In this document: positions 26,832 to 35,990 of the stretch, piece after piece
Numbering within the stretch: position 1 is the stretch's first letter
Layout: each line of letters starts with the position of its first letter
NCBI GenBank assembly: GCA_016789845.1
Contig: JAEUQA010000051.1
Coordinates: 41,632 to 105,631, forward strand
Reading direction: 5' to 3'
DNA: 64,000 nucleotides
Origin: Chromatiales bacterium
GTDB lineage: Bacteria; Pseudomonadota; Gammaproteobacteria; Steroidobacterales; GCA-2729495
Translations under genes and position numbers: made by a program
The notes under the pieces: model-generated
Databases searched by the model: none
What the model was told of the DNA's origin: nothing
The model's input: only the letters and a program-made list of their open reading frames with translations

Positions 26832-27965
26832 ATGATGCGTCCCACGCTGCCTTCCCGCTCCCGGGCCACGCTGCTGCTGGCCGGCCTGCTCGCCGGCTGC
26901 GGAGGCGCCCCTGAACCCCCTGCAGTGACGCCGAGCCTGGTCGTGACCACCATCAGCCCGGCGAGCCAGCCCATGGAGCGCACCATCGCCGTTTCCGGCT
27001 CCGTGGCCGCCTGGCAGGAAATGTTCCTGGGCGTCGAGCTCACCGGCATCCGCGTGGCCGAGGTGCTGGTGGAGGTGGGCGACGCCGTCCGGGCCGGCCA
27101 GCCGCTGCTGCGCCTCGACACGCGGACGCTGGAAGTCCAGGCCCGCCAGGCCGACGCGAGCGTCGTTGAGGCGAAGGCCAGCCTCGAACTGGCGCGAGCC
27201 AACGCCGAGCGGGGTGCCACCCTGGTGAAGCAGGGCCTGATTTCCTCGAGCAATGCTGACGAGTTGCGTGCCACCCTGGCCAGCGCCGAAGCCCGGCTGG
27301 CCACCGCGGAGGCGGACCGGGACGCCGCCCGCCTGCGGCTCGGCTTCGCGACGCTCCGGGCGCCCGACGACGGCATCATCTCCGCCCGCTCCGTCCAGCC
27401 GGGCCAGATAGTCTCCTCCGGCACGGACCTGCTGCGCCTGATCCGCGAGGGTCGCCTGGAGTGGCGGGCCGAGCTGACCGAGGCCGACCTGACCCGGGTG
27501 AAAGCCGGCGCGCCGGTGGAGCTGACGAGCCCGGGCGGCGAGCGCATCAAAGGCCAGGTCCGGGCCGTCTCGCCGTCGGTGGACCCCGAGACCCGCACGG
27601 GCATGCTCTACGCGGACCTGCCCGCGCCCGGCGACCTGCGCGCTGGCATGTTTGCCCAGGGCCAGATCCTGCTTGGCACCACGACGGCCACGGTCCTGCC
27701 CCGGGAAGCGGTGATCTTCCGGGACGGCTATCCCTACGTGTTCGTGGCCCGGGCCGGCGCCGGGCCGGGCGACGGGGCCGCGACGTTCAACGTGGAGCAG
27801 CGGCGCATCACGGTCGGTGGCCAGCGCGGCGACTTCACCGAGGTCCGGAGCGGCCTGAAGGCCGACGAGCGCGTCGTGGTGCGGGGCGCGGGCTTCCTGA
27901 GTGACGGTGACCTGGTGCGCGAGGTGCCGGACAAGCCCGCCCTGGCGCAGGAGAAGGCCCCGTGA
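26832..27965 (+). CDS. RND efflux periplasmic adaptor (membrane fusion lipoprotein), 377 aa
   Basis: Links an inner-membrane RND pump to an outer-membrane channel. The lipobox LLAGC with Cys23 predicts lipid anchoring. Biotinyl-lipoyl half-motifs (VGDAVRAGQPLLRLD and FATLRAPDDGIISARSV) flank a coiled-coil hairpin of about 80 residues, followed by a beta-barrel and a C-terminal membrane-proximal domain. ATG 26832 and 26835 are alternatives. A TACAAT hexamer at 26795-26800 may be the -10 box. No outer-membrane TolC-like gene follows. Confidence 0.93.
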   Translation: MMRPTLPSRSRATLLLAGLLAGCGGAPEPPAVTPSLVVTTISPASQPMERTIAVSGSVAAWQEMFLGVELTGIRVAEVLVEVGDAVRAGQPLLRLDTRTLEVQARQADASVVEAKASLELARANAERGATLVKQGLISSSNADELRATLASAEARLATAEADRDAARLRLGFATLRAPDDGIISARSVQPGQIVSSGTDLLRLIREGRLEWRAELTEADLTRVKAGAPVELTSPGGERIKGQVRAVSPSVDPETRTGMLYADLPAPGDLRAGMFAQGQILLGTTTATVLPREAVIFRDGYPYVFVARAGAGPGDGAATFNVEQRRITVGGQRGDFTEVRSGLKADERVVVRGAGFLSDGDLVREVPDKPALAQEKAP

Positions 27966-30900
27966 ACGTTTCCCTCTGGGGCATCCGCAACCCGATCGCG
28001 GCCGCCCTGATCTTCGGCATTCTCTGCGTGGCGGGCCTCGTCGGCCTGCGCAAGCTGCCGATCTCCCAGTTGCCCGACTTCGTCACCCCCGAAGTCACGA
28101 TCACGGTCAACCTGCCGGGCGCCAACCCCAGCCAGATCGAGACCGACGTGACGCGTCGGGTCGAGGATGCCGTAGCCTCGCTGCCCAACATCGACAAGCT
28201 CACGTCCATAGTCAGCGAGGGCACGACCAAGACGCGCGTGATCTTCGACCTCGGCCAGGACATGGACCGGGCACTCCAGGACGTGAAGGATGCCGTAGAG
28301 CGGATCCGGCCAGAGCTGCCCCAGGACATCGAGGAACCCGTCATCGCCCGGGTATCGATGTTCGGTCCGACACTCCTGGGCTATGCGGTGGTGGCAGACC
28401 GCATGGCGCCGGACGAGCTCAGCTGGTTCGTGGACGATACGGTGCGCAAGGCCCTCTTCAGCGTCACCGGCGTCGGCGTGGTGCAGCGCGCCGGCGGGGT
28501 GGACCGGGAAGTGCGGGTGGACCTCCGCCCGGATTCCCTGCAGGCCTTTGGCCTCACGGCGGGCACCGTTTCCGCCCAGCTGGCCCGGCTCCAGGTGGAA
28601 CTGTCCGGCGGGCGGACCACGGTGGGCGGCGCCGAGCAGTCGGTGCGCACCGTGGCCACCGTTCGCACGGCCGCCGACCTGGCCAACTACCCGATCTCGC
28701 TGCCGGACGGGCGGTCGGTGCGCCTCTCGTCCCTGGCGACGGTGACGGACGGTACCGCCGAGCCCCGGGAAGTGGCGTTGCTGGATGGCAAGCCGGTGGT
28801 CTCCGTCTCGATCCAGCGGGCGGCAGACACCAGCGCCGTCGAAGTGGGTACGGCCGTGCGCCGGAAGATCGCCCAGCTGGAGGCCGAGCATCCCGGGGTG
28901 CGCTTCATCGAGGTTGCCTCGGGCATCGAGCCTGCCAAGGCCTCCTACGATGCGTCGGTCACCATGCTCATCGAGGGCGCGCTGCTGGCGGTTCTCGTTG
29001 TCTGGCTCTTCCTGCGCGACTGGCGTGCCACCTGGATCTCCGCGCTGGCCCTGCCGCTGTCCGTGCTGCCCACCTTCGCGGTGATGAGCTGGCTCGGCTA
29101 CAGCCTGAACCTGCTCTCCCTGCTGGCCTTTGCCGTGGTGATCGGCGTGCTGGTGGACGACGCGATCGTGGAGATCGAGAACATCGCCCAGCACCGGGCC
29201 ATGGGCAAGACGCCTCGGCAGGCGGCCATCGACGCGGCGGACGAGATCGGGATCGCCGTGATCGCCACCTCGGCGACCCTCGCCGCGGTGTTCGTGCCCG
29301 TGGCCTTCATGCCCGGCGAGATCGGCCTGTACTTCCGGGAGTTCGGCTGGACCGCGGCCACGGCGGTGCTCTTCTCCCTGCTGGTCGCCCGGCTGCTGAC
29401 CCCCATGCTGGCGGCCCGGTTCATGGGGGAGAACCAGGTCGCCGGCCGGGAGCCCCGGTGGATGCCCCGCTACCTGTCCTGGGTCGAGGCGGCGCTGCGC
29501 CACCGGTTTCGCACGCTCGGGATAGCGCTAGCCACGTTCGTCGTCTCTCTCGCGATCATCCCGCTCATCCCCACGACTTTCGTGCCTGCCTCGGACCAGT
29601 CGCGGACCGACCTGGTCGTGAACCTGCCCCCCGGCGCGCGCCTGAGCGATACCGTGGCGGCCGCAGAGCAGGTGCGGCTCCTGCTCCGGGATATTCCGGA
29701 ACTCCAGAAGGTATTCGCGAAGATCGGTGCCGCCTCCCTCGGTGGCTACGACGCCCTCGGCCTGGCGGACGTGCGCAAGGCAACCATTACCCTGGAGTTC
29801 GCCACTAACCGCAAGCGCACGATCCAGGAGCTCGAGACGGACGTGCGGCAACGCCTCCGGGACCTGCCGGGTGTGCGGGTCAGCTTCGCCGCCCAGGGAC
29901 CGGGCGACCGGCTGGACGTCGTGCTGGCGGGCAAGGATTCCCAGCATCTGGCGGAGGCCGGCCGCAGCATCGAGGCGGCCTTGCGCGCGATGCCCGGCCT
30001 CGGCAGCGTCGCGTCCACCGCTTCACTCCTGAATCCGGAGATCGTGATCACGCCGGATCCCGCGCGGGCGGCCGACCTGGGCGTGTCCACCGTGGACATC
30101 GCCGCCGCGGCCCGGATCGCCACCAGCGGCGACTTCCGCCGGAACCTGGCCAAGCTGAACCTCGCCGAGCGCCAGATCCCGATCCGCGTGCAGATCGCCG
30201 ACACGTCACTGAGTGATGCGGCACTGCTCTCCCTGCTCCGGGTGCCGTCCCGGAACGGCACCGTGCCGCTCTCGGCGGTCGCGACCATCACCGATGGCAG
30301 CGGTCCCGCCCAGATCGAGCGCTTCAACCGGGAGCGCAACATCAAGGTCTCCGCCGAGCTGAACGGCCAGCCCCTGGGCAACGTGACGACAGCCCTGCGG
30401 AAGACCGAGGCGGTGAACAACCTGCCACCCGGCGTGCGCATCGTGCCCAGCGGGGACTCCGAGGCCTTCGCCGAGATGTTCCTGGGCTTTGGCCTCGCCA
30501 TGCTCACGGGCATCGGCAGCGTGTACCTGGTGCTGCTGCTGCTCTTCCGCAGCGCCATCCAGCCCCTGGTGATCCTGGGCGCCGTGCCCCTCTGCGGCGC
30601 AGGCGCCTTTGGCGCACTGCTCCTGACGGGCTACGCGCTGTCCCTGCCATCCCTGATCGGCCTGCTCCTGCTCACGGGCGTCGCCACCAAGAACTCCATC
30701 CTGATCGTGGACTACGCGATCATCGGGGAACGGGACCAGGGCCTGTCCCGCCACGACGCCATCCTGGCGGCCTGCCGCAAGCGGGCGCGGCCGGTGATCA
30801 TGACCACCATCGCGATGGGCGCCGGCATGCTCCCCGTGGCGCTCGGGCTGGGTGCGGACGGCAACTTCCGGGCGCCGCTCGGCGCGTCGGTCATCGGCGG

Positions 30901-31048
30901 CCTGCTGACCTCGACGCTGCTGTCACTGGTTGCCGTCCCCGCCGCGTACTCGCTGTTCGCCGATGGGCGCGACCGGTGGCGCGCTAGCCGATCAGGTCGG
31001 CCCACTTCGCATCCACCCGGGCAAAAGCATCCGGCGCCAGCGTCGTAA
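27962..31048 (+). CDS. RND multidrug efflux transporter, AcrB/HAE1 type, 1028 aa
   Basis: Proton-driven trimeric pump. The N-terminal helix (NPIAAALIFGILCVAGLVGL), two large periplasmic loops, and the proton-relay helix 4 motif VVIGVLVDDAIVEIENI with paired aspartates are clear. Twelve membrane helices are expected. The second-half TM block includes LLLTGVATKNSILIVDYAI. The GTG start overlaps the adaptor stop as GTGA. The C-terminal 25 residues are Pro/Ser-rich and overlap the convergent UbiD gene by 65 bases, so the tail may be unusual. Drug specificity cannot be told. Confidence 0.95.
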   Translation: MNVSLWGIRNPIAAALIFGILCVAGLVGLRKLPISQLPDFVTPEVTITVNLPGANPSQIETDVTRRVEDAVASLPNIDKLTSIVSEGTTKTRVIFDLGQDMDRALQDVKDAVERIRPELPQDIEEPVIARVSMFGPTLLGYAVVADRMAPDELSWFVDDTVRKALFSVTGVGVVQRAGGVDREVRVDLRPDSLQAFGLTAGTVSAQLARLQVELSGGRTTVGGAEQSVRTVATVRTAADLANYPISLPDGRSVRLSSLATVTDGTAEPREVALLDGKPVVSVSIQRAADTSAVEVGTAVRRKIAQLEAEHPGVRFIEVASGIEPAKASYDASVTMLIEGALLAVLVVWLFLRDWRATWISALALPLSVLPTFAVMSWLGYSLNLLSLLAFAVVIGVLVDDAIVEIENIAQHRAMGKTPRQAAIDAADEIGIAVIATSATLAAVFVPVAFMPGEIGLYFREFGWTAATAVLFSLLVARLLTPMLAARFMGENQVAGREPRWMPRYLSWVEAALRHRFRTLGIALATFVVSLAIIPLIPTTFVPASDQSRTDLVVNLPPGARLSDTVAAAEQVRLLLRDIPELQKVFAKIGAASLGGYDALGLADVRKATITLEFATNRKRTIQELETDVRQRLRDLPGVRVSFAAQGPGDRLDVVLAGKDSQHLAEAGRSIEAALRAMPGLGSVASTASLLNPEIVITPDPARAADLGVSTVDIAAAARIATSGDFRRNLAKLNLAERQIPIRVQIADTSLSDAALLSLLRVPSRNGTVPLSAVATITDGSGPAQIERFNRERNIKVSAELNGQPLGNVTTALRKTEAVNNLPPGVRIVPSGDSEAFAEMFLGFGLAMLTGIGSVYLVLLLLFRSAIQPLVILGAVPLCGAGAFGALLLTGYALSLPSLIGLLLLTGVATKNSILIVDYAIIGERDQGLSRHDAILAACRKRARPVIMTTIAMGAGMLPVALGLGADGNFRAPLGASVIGGLLTSTLLSLVAVPAAYSLFADGRDRWRASRSGRPTSHPPGQKHPAPAS

Positions 31049-32588
31049 GGATCTCCCGGTTCGTCCTCGGGAACGTGGGCGGGCCGCCTTCGCCCGGCAG
31101 CTGCCGGGTGGCGTCGATGATGATCTTGCTGGTCTTGTTCGGGTCTTTCTGGCTGGGATCCAGCGGCAGCCCGGGCAGGTTCTCGAAGATGCGCGCCGCC
31201 GGGCTCGGCTGCCAGCGGGAGCTGATGGCGGCCATGACCTGGGCCATGTCCATCAGGTCCACGTCCTTGTCGAGCACGATGACCACCTTGGCCACGGGGT
31301 TGAACTTGCCCAGCTTCTCGCCGGCGGCGAGGCCCTGGCCCGGCGCCGTCTTGTCGATGCTGATGAAGAAGATGTTGTTGGCGTTGCCCAGGTAGTGGAA
31401 GTCCGCGATCTCCGGCACGAACTTCTTCGAGAACAGGTAGGAGGACGCCACGCCCGGTGACTTCATCGGCCCCCGGTCCACGCCCGTGAAACTGTTGTGC
31501 AGCCAGGGGTTGCGCCGGTGGGTGACCGTGGTGACGTTCATCCACCAGGCCAGCTCCCCGTCGCCCTGGTAACCGAGGCCCTCGCCGTAGGGGCCCTCGC
31601 GCTCCAGGTCATCCAGCGTGATCTCGCCCTCGATCACCATCTCGGCATGGGCAGGCACCAGGAAATCGTTGGTCTCGCTCCTCACGATCTCCACCGGCCG
31701 CCCGCGCAGGCCGCCCGCCACGGCGAGCTCGTCCACGGGCCTGTCGCCCACCCGGTTCGCCGTGCGGGAGCCGCTGACGACGTACACGACCGGATCCTGG
31801 CCCAGCACCAGCGAGATCCGGGCGACCTTCTCCCCGCGCTTTCGCGCCGCGTCCAGCATCCTCCAGCCGGTCTGGCCCGCGCCGGGGCTGACGGCCACCT
31901 TGCGCGGCCCCTTGAGCTGGCAGCGGTAGGTGCCCAGGTTCACGCCGGCCTTCGGGTCGACGGTGAACACCGAGGCCGTGTTGATGTAGCGGCCGCCGTC
32001 GCCGGGATTCACCTGCATGAAGGGGAACGTCGTGAGGTCGATCCCGTCGCCCCGCAGGATCACTTCCTTGCACAGGGCCTTGTCACGCGGGACCAGCACC
32101 GGCGGGATCTCCGGGTAGCGGCCACCGTTCTTCTGCGCCAGGTCGATGAGGTGCGCCCGGGCCTTGCGGAAGGTGGCCTTGCCGCTGGCCGGGTCGGGCT
32201 CGAGGCCCAGCGCCAGGCACTCCGCGTCCCAGGGTCCCAGGTAGTTGCCGACGACCGGCCCCTTCAGCCACCGGCCGCCGATCTTCACCTCGTCGAAGAG
32301 CAGGGCAGGCGCGCCCTCCAGCCCGTGCCGCTCCACCAGCCGGTACATGAGCGCCGTCCCCTCGTAGGCGTCCTGGTCCACCCGGTCGATGCGGAGCAGG
32401 CGGCCCCGGGCGTCGAGCGCCTCGACCATTTCGCGCATGGTGTCGAAGGGGCCGGTGGGGCCGGAGCGGCGGGTCCCGGTGCCGGACAGTGCGGAGGTGG
32501 TACAGCCCGTGGCCGACAGTGCGGCGGCCACCCCCAGGGAACTGCCGGCGACGAAAGTGCGGCGGGTCAGGTGCGGGGTCTTCGGCAT
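30984..32588 (-). CDS. UbiD-family decarboxylase with Tat-type signal sequence (copy 1), 534 aa
   Basis: UbiD enzymes decarboxylate aromatic or unsaturated acids using prenylated FMN. The catalytic blocks are present: the Arg of GTYRCQLKGPRKVAV and the Glu residues of MVIEGEI and EREGPYGEGLGY. Unusually, the N-terminus has a twin-arginine motif (TRRTFVAGSS) and a hydrophobic core ending near Cys29, so it may be exported folded and even lipidated. I chose the ATG at 32588 with GGGAGAG upstream. Paralogous to the gene at 34356-35963. No ubiX prenyltransferase gene lies in the window. Substrate unknown. Confidence 0.87.
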   Translation of the reverse strand: MPKTPHLTRRTFVAGSSLGVAAALSATGCTTSALSGTGTRRSGPTGPFDTMREMVEALDARGRLLRIDRVDQDAYEGTALMYRLVERHGLEGAPALLFDEVKIGGRWLKGPVVGNYLGPWDAECLALGLEPDPASGKATFRKARAHLIDLAQKNGGRYPEIPPVLVPRDKALCKEVILRGDGIDLTTFPFMQVNPGDGGRYINTASVFTVDPKAGVNLGTYRCQLKGPRKVAVSPGAGQTGWRMLDAARKRGEKVARISLVLGQDPVVYVVSGSRTANRVGDRPVDELAVAGGLRGRPVEIVRSETNDFLVPAHAEMVIEGEITLDDLEREGPYGEGLGYQGDGELAWWMNVTTVTHRRNPWLHNSFTGVDRGPMKSPGVASSYLFSKKFVPEIADFHYLGNANNIFFISIDKTAPGQGLAAGEKLGKFNPVAKVVIVLDKDVDLMDMAQVMAAISSRWQPSPAARIFENLPGLPLDPSQKDPNKTSKIIIDATRQLPGEGGPPTFPRTNREILTTLAPDAFARVDAKWADLIG

Positions 32589-32640
32589 GGCGGCTCTCCC
32601 GGTGGTTGAGCCGACCATAGCACCGCGAACGGCGGCCTGG

Positions 32641-33600
32641 TCAGACCAGCGACTCCCCGTTCACCGCGTACCAGCGCCGGATCCCGCTCCAGATCTCCTC
32701 CGCGGTTTCCGCGTACCAGAACAGCTCCCGGTCCTCCGGATCGATGACGCCCTCGTCGACCAGGAAGTCGGGATCGAAGGCGCCCTGCCAGAATTCCCGG
32801 CCCACCAGCACCACCGGCACGGGCCTGATCTTGCGCGTCTGCACCAGGGTCAGCGTCTCGAACAGCTCGTCCATCGTGCCGTAGCCGCCGGGGAAGGCCA
32901 CCAGCGCCCGCGCGCGCAGCAGGAAATGCAGCTTGCGCAGCGCGAAGTAGTGAAAGCGCATGCACAGGTCGGGGGTGATGTAGGGGTTGGGGTACTGCTC
33001 GTGGGGCAGCCGGATGTTCAGGCCGACGGACTTGGCGCCGGCGTCGAAGGCGCCCCGATTGGCCGCCTCCATGATCCCGGGCCCGCCGCCGGTCAGGACC
33101 ACCAGGTGCGAGCCGTGCTCGCCCCGGTCGGCGCGGGCCACCAGCTGGCCGAATTCCCGGGCCACGTCGTAGTAGCGGCTCTTGGCCAGGATCCGCTCGG
33201 CGATGCGCAGGCGGCGCTGCCGCTCGGGATCGGCAGGATCCTCCGCGCAGGCCGCCCGTCGTTCCTCGACGGCGCGCTGCGCGGCCGCCGGCTCGTTGAT
33301 CCGCGTACTGCCGAACACCACGATCGTGTGGGTGATCCCGTGCTTCTTGAGCAGCATCTCCGGCTTGGCGTAGTCGATCTGCAGCCGCACGCCACGGGTT
33401 TCCTCCAGCTGCAGGAAGTCCACGTCCTGGTCGGACTGGCAGTAGCTGGGACTTTCCAGAATCGCCCTGAGCCGCGCCGGCGAGCCGGCGTCGTCCTCGA
33501 CAGGCTTGGGCCGCTGCCAGGGCAACGGCTCGTGCCGGTCGAGTGGCTGGGCCGGTGGCGGAATCAGGGGCTCCGAATCCGCCGGCTGTTTGCTGGACAT
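32641..33600 (-). CDS. LOG-family protein (Rossmann, putative nucleotide phosphoribohydrolase), 319 aa
   Basis: The family motifs GGGPGIMEAANRGA and PGGYGTMDELFE are intact, as in cytokinin-activating LOG enzymes and bacterial PpnN-like relatives that hydrolyse nucleoside 5'-monophosphates. An N-terminal extension of about 90 residues, Pro- and Glu/Arg-rich, precedes the Rossmann domain. It lies in the leftward cluster with gaps of 18 and 52 bases on either side, which suggests co-transcription with the UbiD genes. True substrate not known. Confidence 0.88.
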   Translation of the reverse strand: MSSKQPADSEPLIPPPAQPLDRHEPLPWQRPKPVEDDAGSPARLRAILESPSYCQSDQDVDFLQLEETRGVRLQIDYAKPEMLLKKHGITHTIVVFGSTRINEPAAAQRAVEERRAACAEDPADPERQRRLRIAERILAKSRYYDVAREFGQLVARADRGEHGSHLVVLTGGGPGIMEAANRGAFDAGAKSVGLNIRLPHEQYPNPYITPDLCMRFHYFALRKLHFLLRARALVAFPGGYGTMDELFETLTLVQTRKIRPVPVVLVGREFWQGAFDPDFLVDEGVIDPEDRELFWYAETAEEIWSGIRRWYAVNGESLV

Positions 33601-33618
33601 GGGCGTACTCCCGGGGTT

Positions 33619-34377
33619 TCAGCGGGTCGCCGGCGGCAGCGAAGTCCACAGCTTCCGCTGCGCAGCGCCGAACTCACCGAGCTGGTAGATGCTGGCCGAA
33701 GATACCCGGAAACGGACGGGAGTGAACGGCCCGGTGACCATCCCCGCGACGAACGCCTCGTCCGCGAGGCCCACCGTGACGTGCGGGTTGTAATTCCGGC
33801 CGCTGGAGTTCGGGACGAAGTCGCGCACGTAGCCGACGATCTCCGGGCCCACGGGCCGGCCATCCGGCAGGGGCACGAAGGCGGCGGCGCTGCCCTCCGC
33901 CACCAGGAAGGGCGTCAGCGCGGCGATGAGCTGCTGCTGGAGGTCCAGCAGCCCCGCGGTTGGCGCGACCCGGATGCCGGCGAGGGCGCGGCCCTGCCAG
34001 CGCAGGTAATAGAGGCCGGTGGCCGTGAGCTCCTGGTCCACTGGCCGGGCACGGCTGACCACGCCGGCGGTGGTGGCGATGATCCGGGGCAGGTCGTCCC
34101 GGGCCACGAAGGCCTGCAGGACCGTCAGGTGGGTGGCGTGCCCGTCGTCCAGGGCGAAGCCGGTCGGGTCCCGGGCGCGAAGGCGGGCGTTCGCCGCCGC
34201 CGCCAGGTCGAGCATCGTCGCATCCGGGTCGAGGAGGACGTTGATCGCCACGACGTCGGGCAGGGCTGGCTGGGCCGGCGCCATCACTGGCGCCATCAAT
34301 GGCACCAGGCAGGCCAGGAGCAGCACCGCGAGGCGGGTGGCAACCGCCCCTGCCCTCAGGCCGCCGGGGGCAGCCAT
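33619..34377 (-). CDS. Exported 2H-phosphoesterase-like protein, 252 aa
   Basis: Two HxT motifs about 125 residues apart (HLTV and HVTV, in HATHLTVLQ and NPHVTVGL) mark the 2H phosphoesterase superfamily (2'-5' RNA ligase, cyclic phosphodiesterases). The N-terminus has a signal-peptide-like core (LAVLLLACLVPLMAPVM) ending near Ala/Gln, so it is probably periplasmic, unusual for this superfamily. The start at 34377 overlaps the upstream UbiD gene by 22 bases. Substrate unknown. Confidence 0.78.
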   Translation of the reverse strand: MAAPGGLRAGAVATRLAVLLLACLVPLMAPVMAPAQPALPDVVAINVLLDPDATMLDLAAAANARLRARDPTGFALDDGHATHLTVLQAFVARDDLPRIIATTAGVVSRARPVDQELTATGLYYLRWQGRALAGIRVAPTAGLLDLQQQLIAALTPFLVAEGSAAAFVPLPDGRPVGPEIVGYVRDFVPNSSGRNYNPHVTVGLADEAFVAGMVTGPFTPVRFRVSSASIYQLGEFGAAQRKLWTSLPPATR

Positions 34378-35963
34378 TTGCCCACCAGCTTGTCCCAGCG
34401 CGCATCCACCCGGGTGAAGGAGTCCGGCGCCTGGGCGACCAGCAGCGCCCGGTTCTCCTGCTGCCAGGCCGCCGGTCCGCCTTCCGCGGGCAGGGCCCGC
34501 GTGGCGTCGACGACGATCTTGCTGGTGCGGTCCGGGTCGCCGAGGCTCGGGTCGAGCTGGTGCCCCCGCAGGCCGGTGAGCACCTTGTTCGCGCCCCTGG
34601 GCTGCCACCGGGCGCCGGTGGCGTGGAGCACGGCCAGCGTGTCCAGCACGTCGATGTCGTCGTCCACCACGATGACGATCTTCGCCATGCCCACCCGGCG
34701 GGCCATGATCTCGCCGACCGCCATGCCGTCGCCGGGCTTCTCCTTGCGGATGCTGACGAAGCCGAAGCCCGGCAGCTCCGAGGGCGTGTGGGCGAAGGTG
34801 ACGTTGGGCGCCTCGCCCTGGAGCCCGCGCAGCGAGGACATGTTGGCCGTCGCCGACGCGCTGCCGCGATTGACCCCCGTGAACTGGTTGACGATCCAGG
34901 GTTCACGCCGGTGGGTGACCCGCGTGACGTTCATCCAGAAATTCTCGGCCTTGGCCCGGCCCATGTAGCCCCGCATCTCGCCGAAGGGGCCCTCGGGCTG
35001 CATGGGCTGGTCCAGCGGTATCTCCCCCTCGATCACCATCTCCGCATGGGCGGGGACGAGGATGTCGTTGGTCTCGGACTTCACCACGGGCAGGGCGCGG
35101 CCGCGCAGGCCGCTGACCAGCTGGAGTTCATCCGGGTTGCCCATGCCGATCTTCGAGGTGGAGACCAGCCAGGTGATGGGATCCTGGCCCAGCACGATGG
35201 ACACCCGCGCCACGGTTTCGCCACGCTCCTTCATCTTCATGAGCATCTGCCAGCCGCTCTGGCCCGGCTCCGGGTTCACGCCGAGCAGCCGCGGCCCCTT
35301 CAGCTGGCAGCGGTAGGTGCCGAAGTTGCCGCCGCCCTGGGGGTCCCGGGTGAAGACCGAGCCCGTGTTGACGTAGCGGCCCGCGTCGGCCGGGTTGGAC
35401 TGGATGAAGGCGAACTTCGTCAGGTCGATGTCGTCACCGGCCAGGATCACCTGCTTGCAGGGCGCGTTGGCCGCGGACACCTCCTCGCAGGCGGCGGTGG
35501 GGAACTTCCCGTCCTGCAGTAGTTCCGTGGCGCGGGCGACAGCGGCCCGGTAGGTGGCCCGGCCGTCGCCGGGCACCGGCTCGATGCCGAGCGCCACCGC
35601 CTCCGTGTGGTAGTGACCATACTGGTTGACCAGCACGGGTCCGCGCACCCAGCGGCCCTCGATCTTCACTTCCTCGACGAGAAAGGCCGGCGTCCTGTAC
35701 AGGCCGTACTGGTCGATGAGCCGGTACATCAGGGCCGTGGCCTCGTAGGCGTCCTGGTCCAGGCGCGGGATCCGGATCAGCAGGCCGCGCCGGTCCAGCT
35801 CGGCCACGTAGTCGCGGAGGGAGTCGAAGGGGCCATAGCCCCAGCCGGGGGCCGTGGAGGGCGGCGGGCGCCCGCGCGAGGCGGCGCTGGCCTCGAAGGC
35901 CGTGGCGGCGAAGCCCAGGCCGACGGTGGCGGCCACCAGTTCACGGCGGTTCAGGTCGGTCAT
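34356..35963 (-). CDS. UbiD-family decarboxylase with Tat-type signal sequence (copy 2), 535 aa
   Basis: Second UbiD paralogue with nearly the same length and block order as the first. Catalytic segments are GTYRCQLKGPR, MVIEGEIPLD and QPEGPFGEMRGYMG. The N-terminus reads MTDLNRRELVAATVGLGFAA, a twin-arginine-like signal followed by an Ala-rich cleavage region (ASAAS). Start ATG at 35963 has GGAGG six bases upstream. Export of a prenyl-FMN enzyme would need the cofactor to be loaded in the cytoplasm first, which the Tat route would allow. Confidence 0.87.
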   Translation of the reverse strand: MTDLNRRELVAATVGLGFAATAFEASAASRGRPPPSTAPGWGYGPFDSLRDYVAELDRRGLLIRIPRLDQDAYEATALMYRLIDQYGLYRTPAFLVEEVKIEGRWVRGPVLVNQYGHYHTEAVALGIEPVPGDGRATYRAAVARATELLQDGKFPTAACEEVSAANAPCKQVILAGDDIDLTKFAFIQSNPADAGRYVNTGSVFTRDPQGGGNFGTYRCQLKGPRLLGVNPEPGQSGWQMLMKMKERGETVARVSIVLGQDPITWLVSTSKIGMGNPDELQLVSGLRGRALPVVKSETNDILVPAHAEMVIEGEIPLDQPMQPEGPFGEMRGYMGRAKAENFWMNVTRVTHRREPWIVNQFTGVNRGSASATANMSSLRGLQGEAPNVTFAHTPSELPGFGFVSIRKEKPGDGMAVGEIMARRVGMAKIVIVVDDDIDVLDTLAVLHATGARWQPRGANKVLTGLRGHQLDPSLGDPDRTSKIVVDATRALPAEGGPAAWQQENRALLVAQAPDSFTRVDARWDKLVGKWLPPAA

Positions 35964-35990
35964 GGGGATCCTCCGGTTGCTCTGCCGTCG

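Noticed and set aside
27734..29503. Long antisense frame opposite the RND genes
   Set aside because: Same reason: low-complexity His/Gly/Arg-rich translation with no recognisable domain, opposite a well-supported gene.
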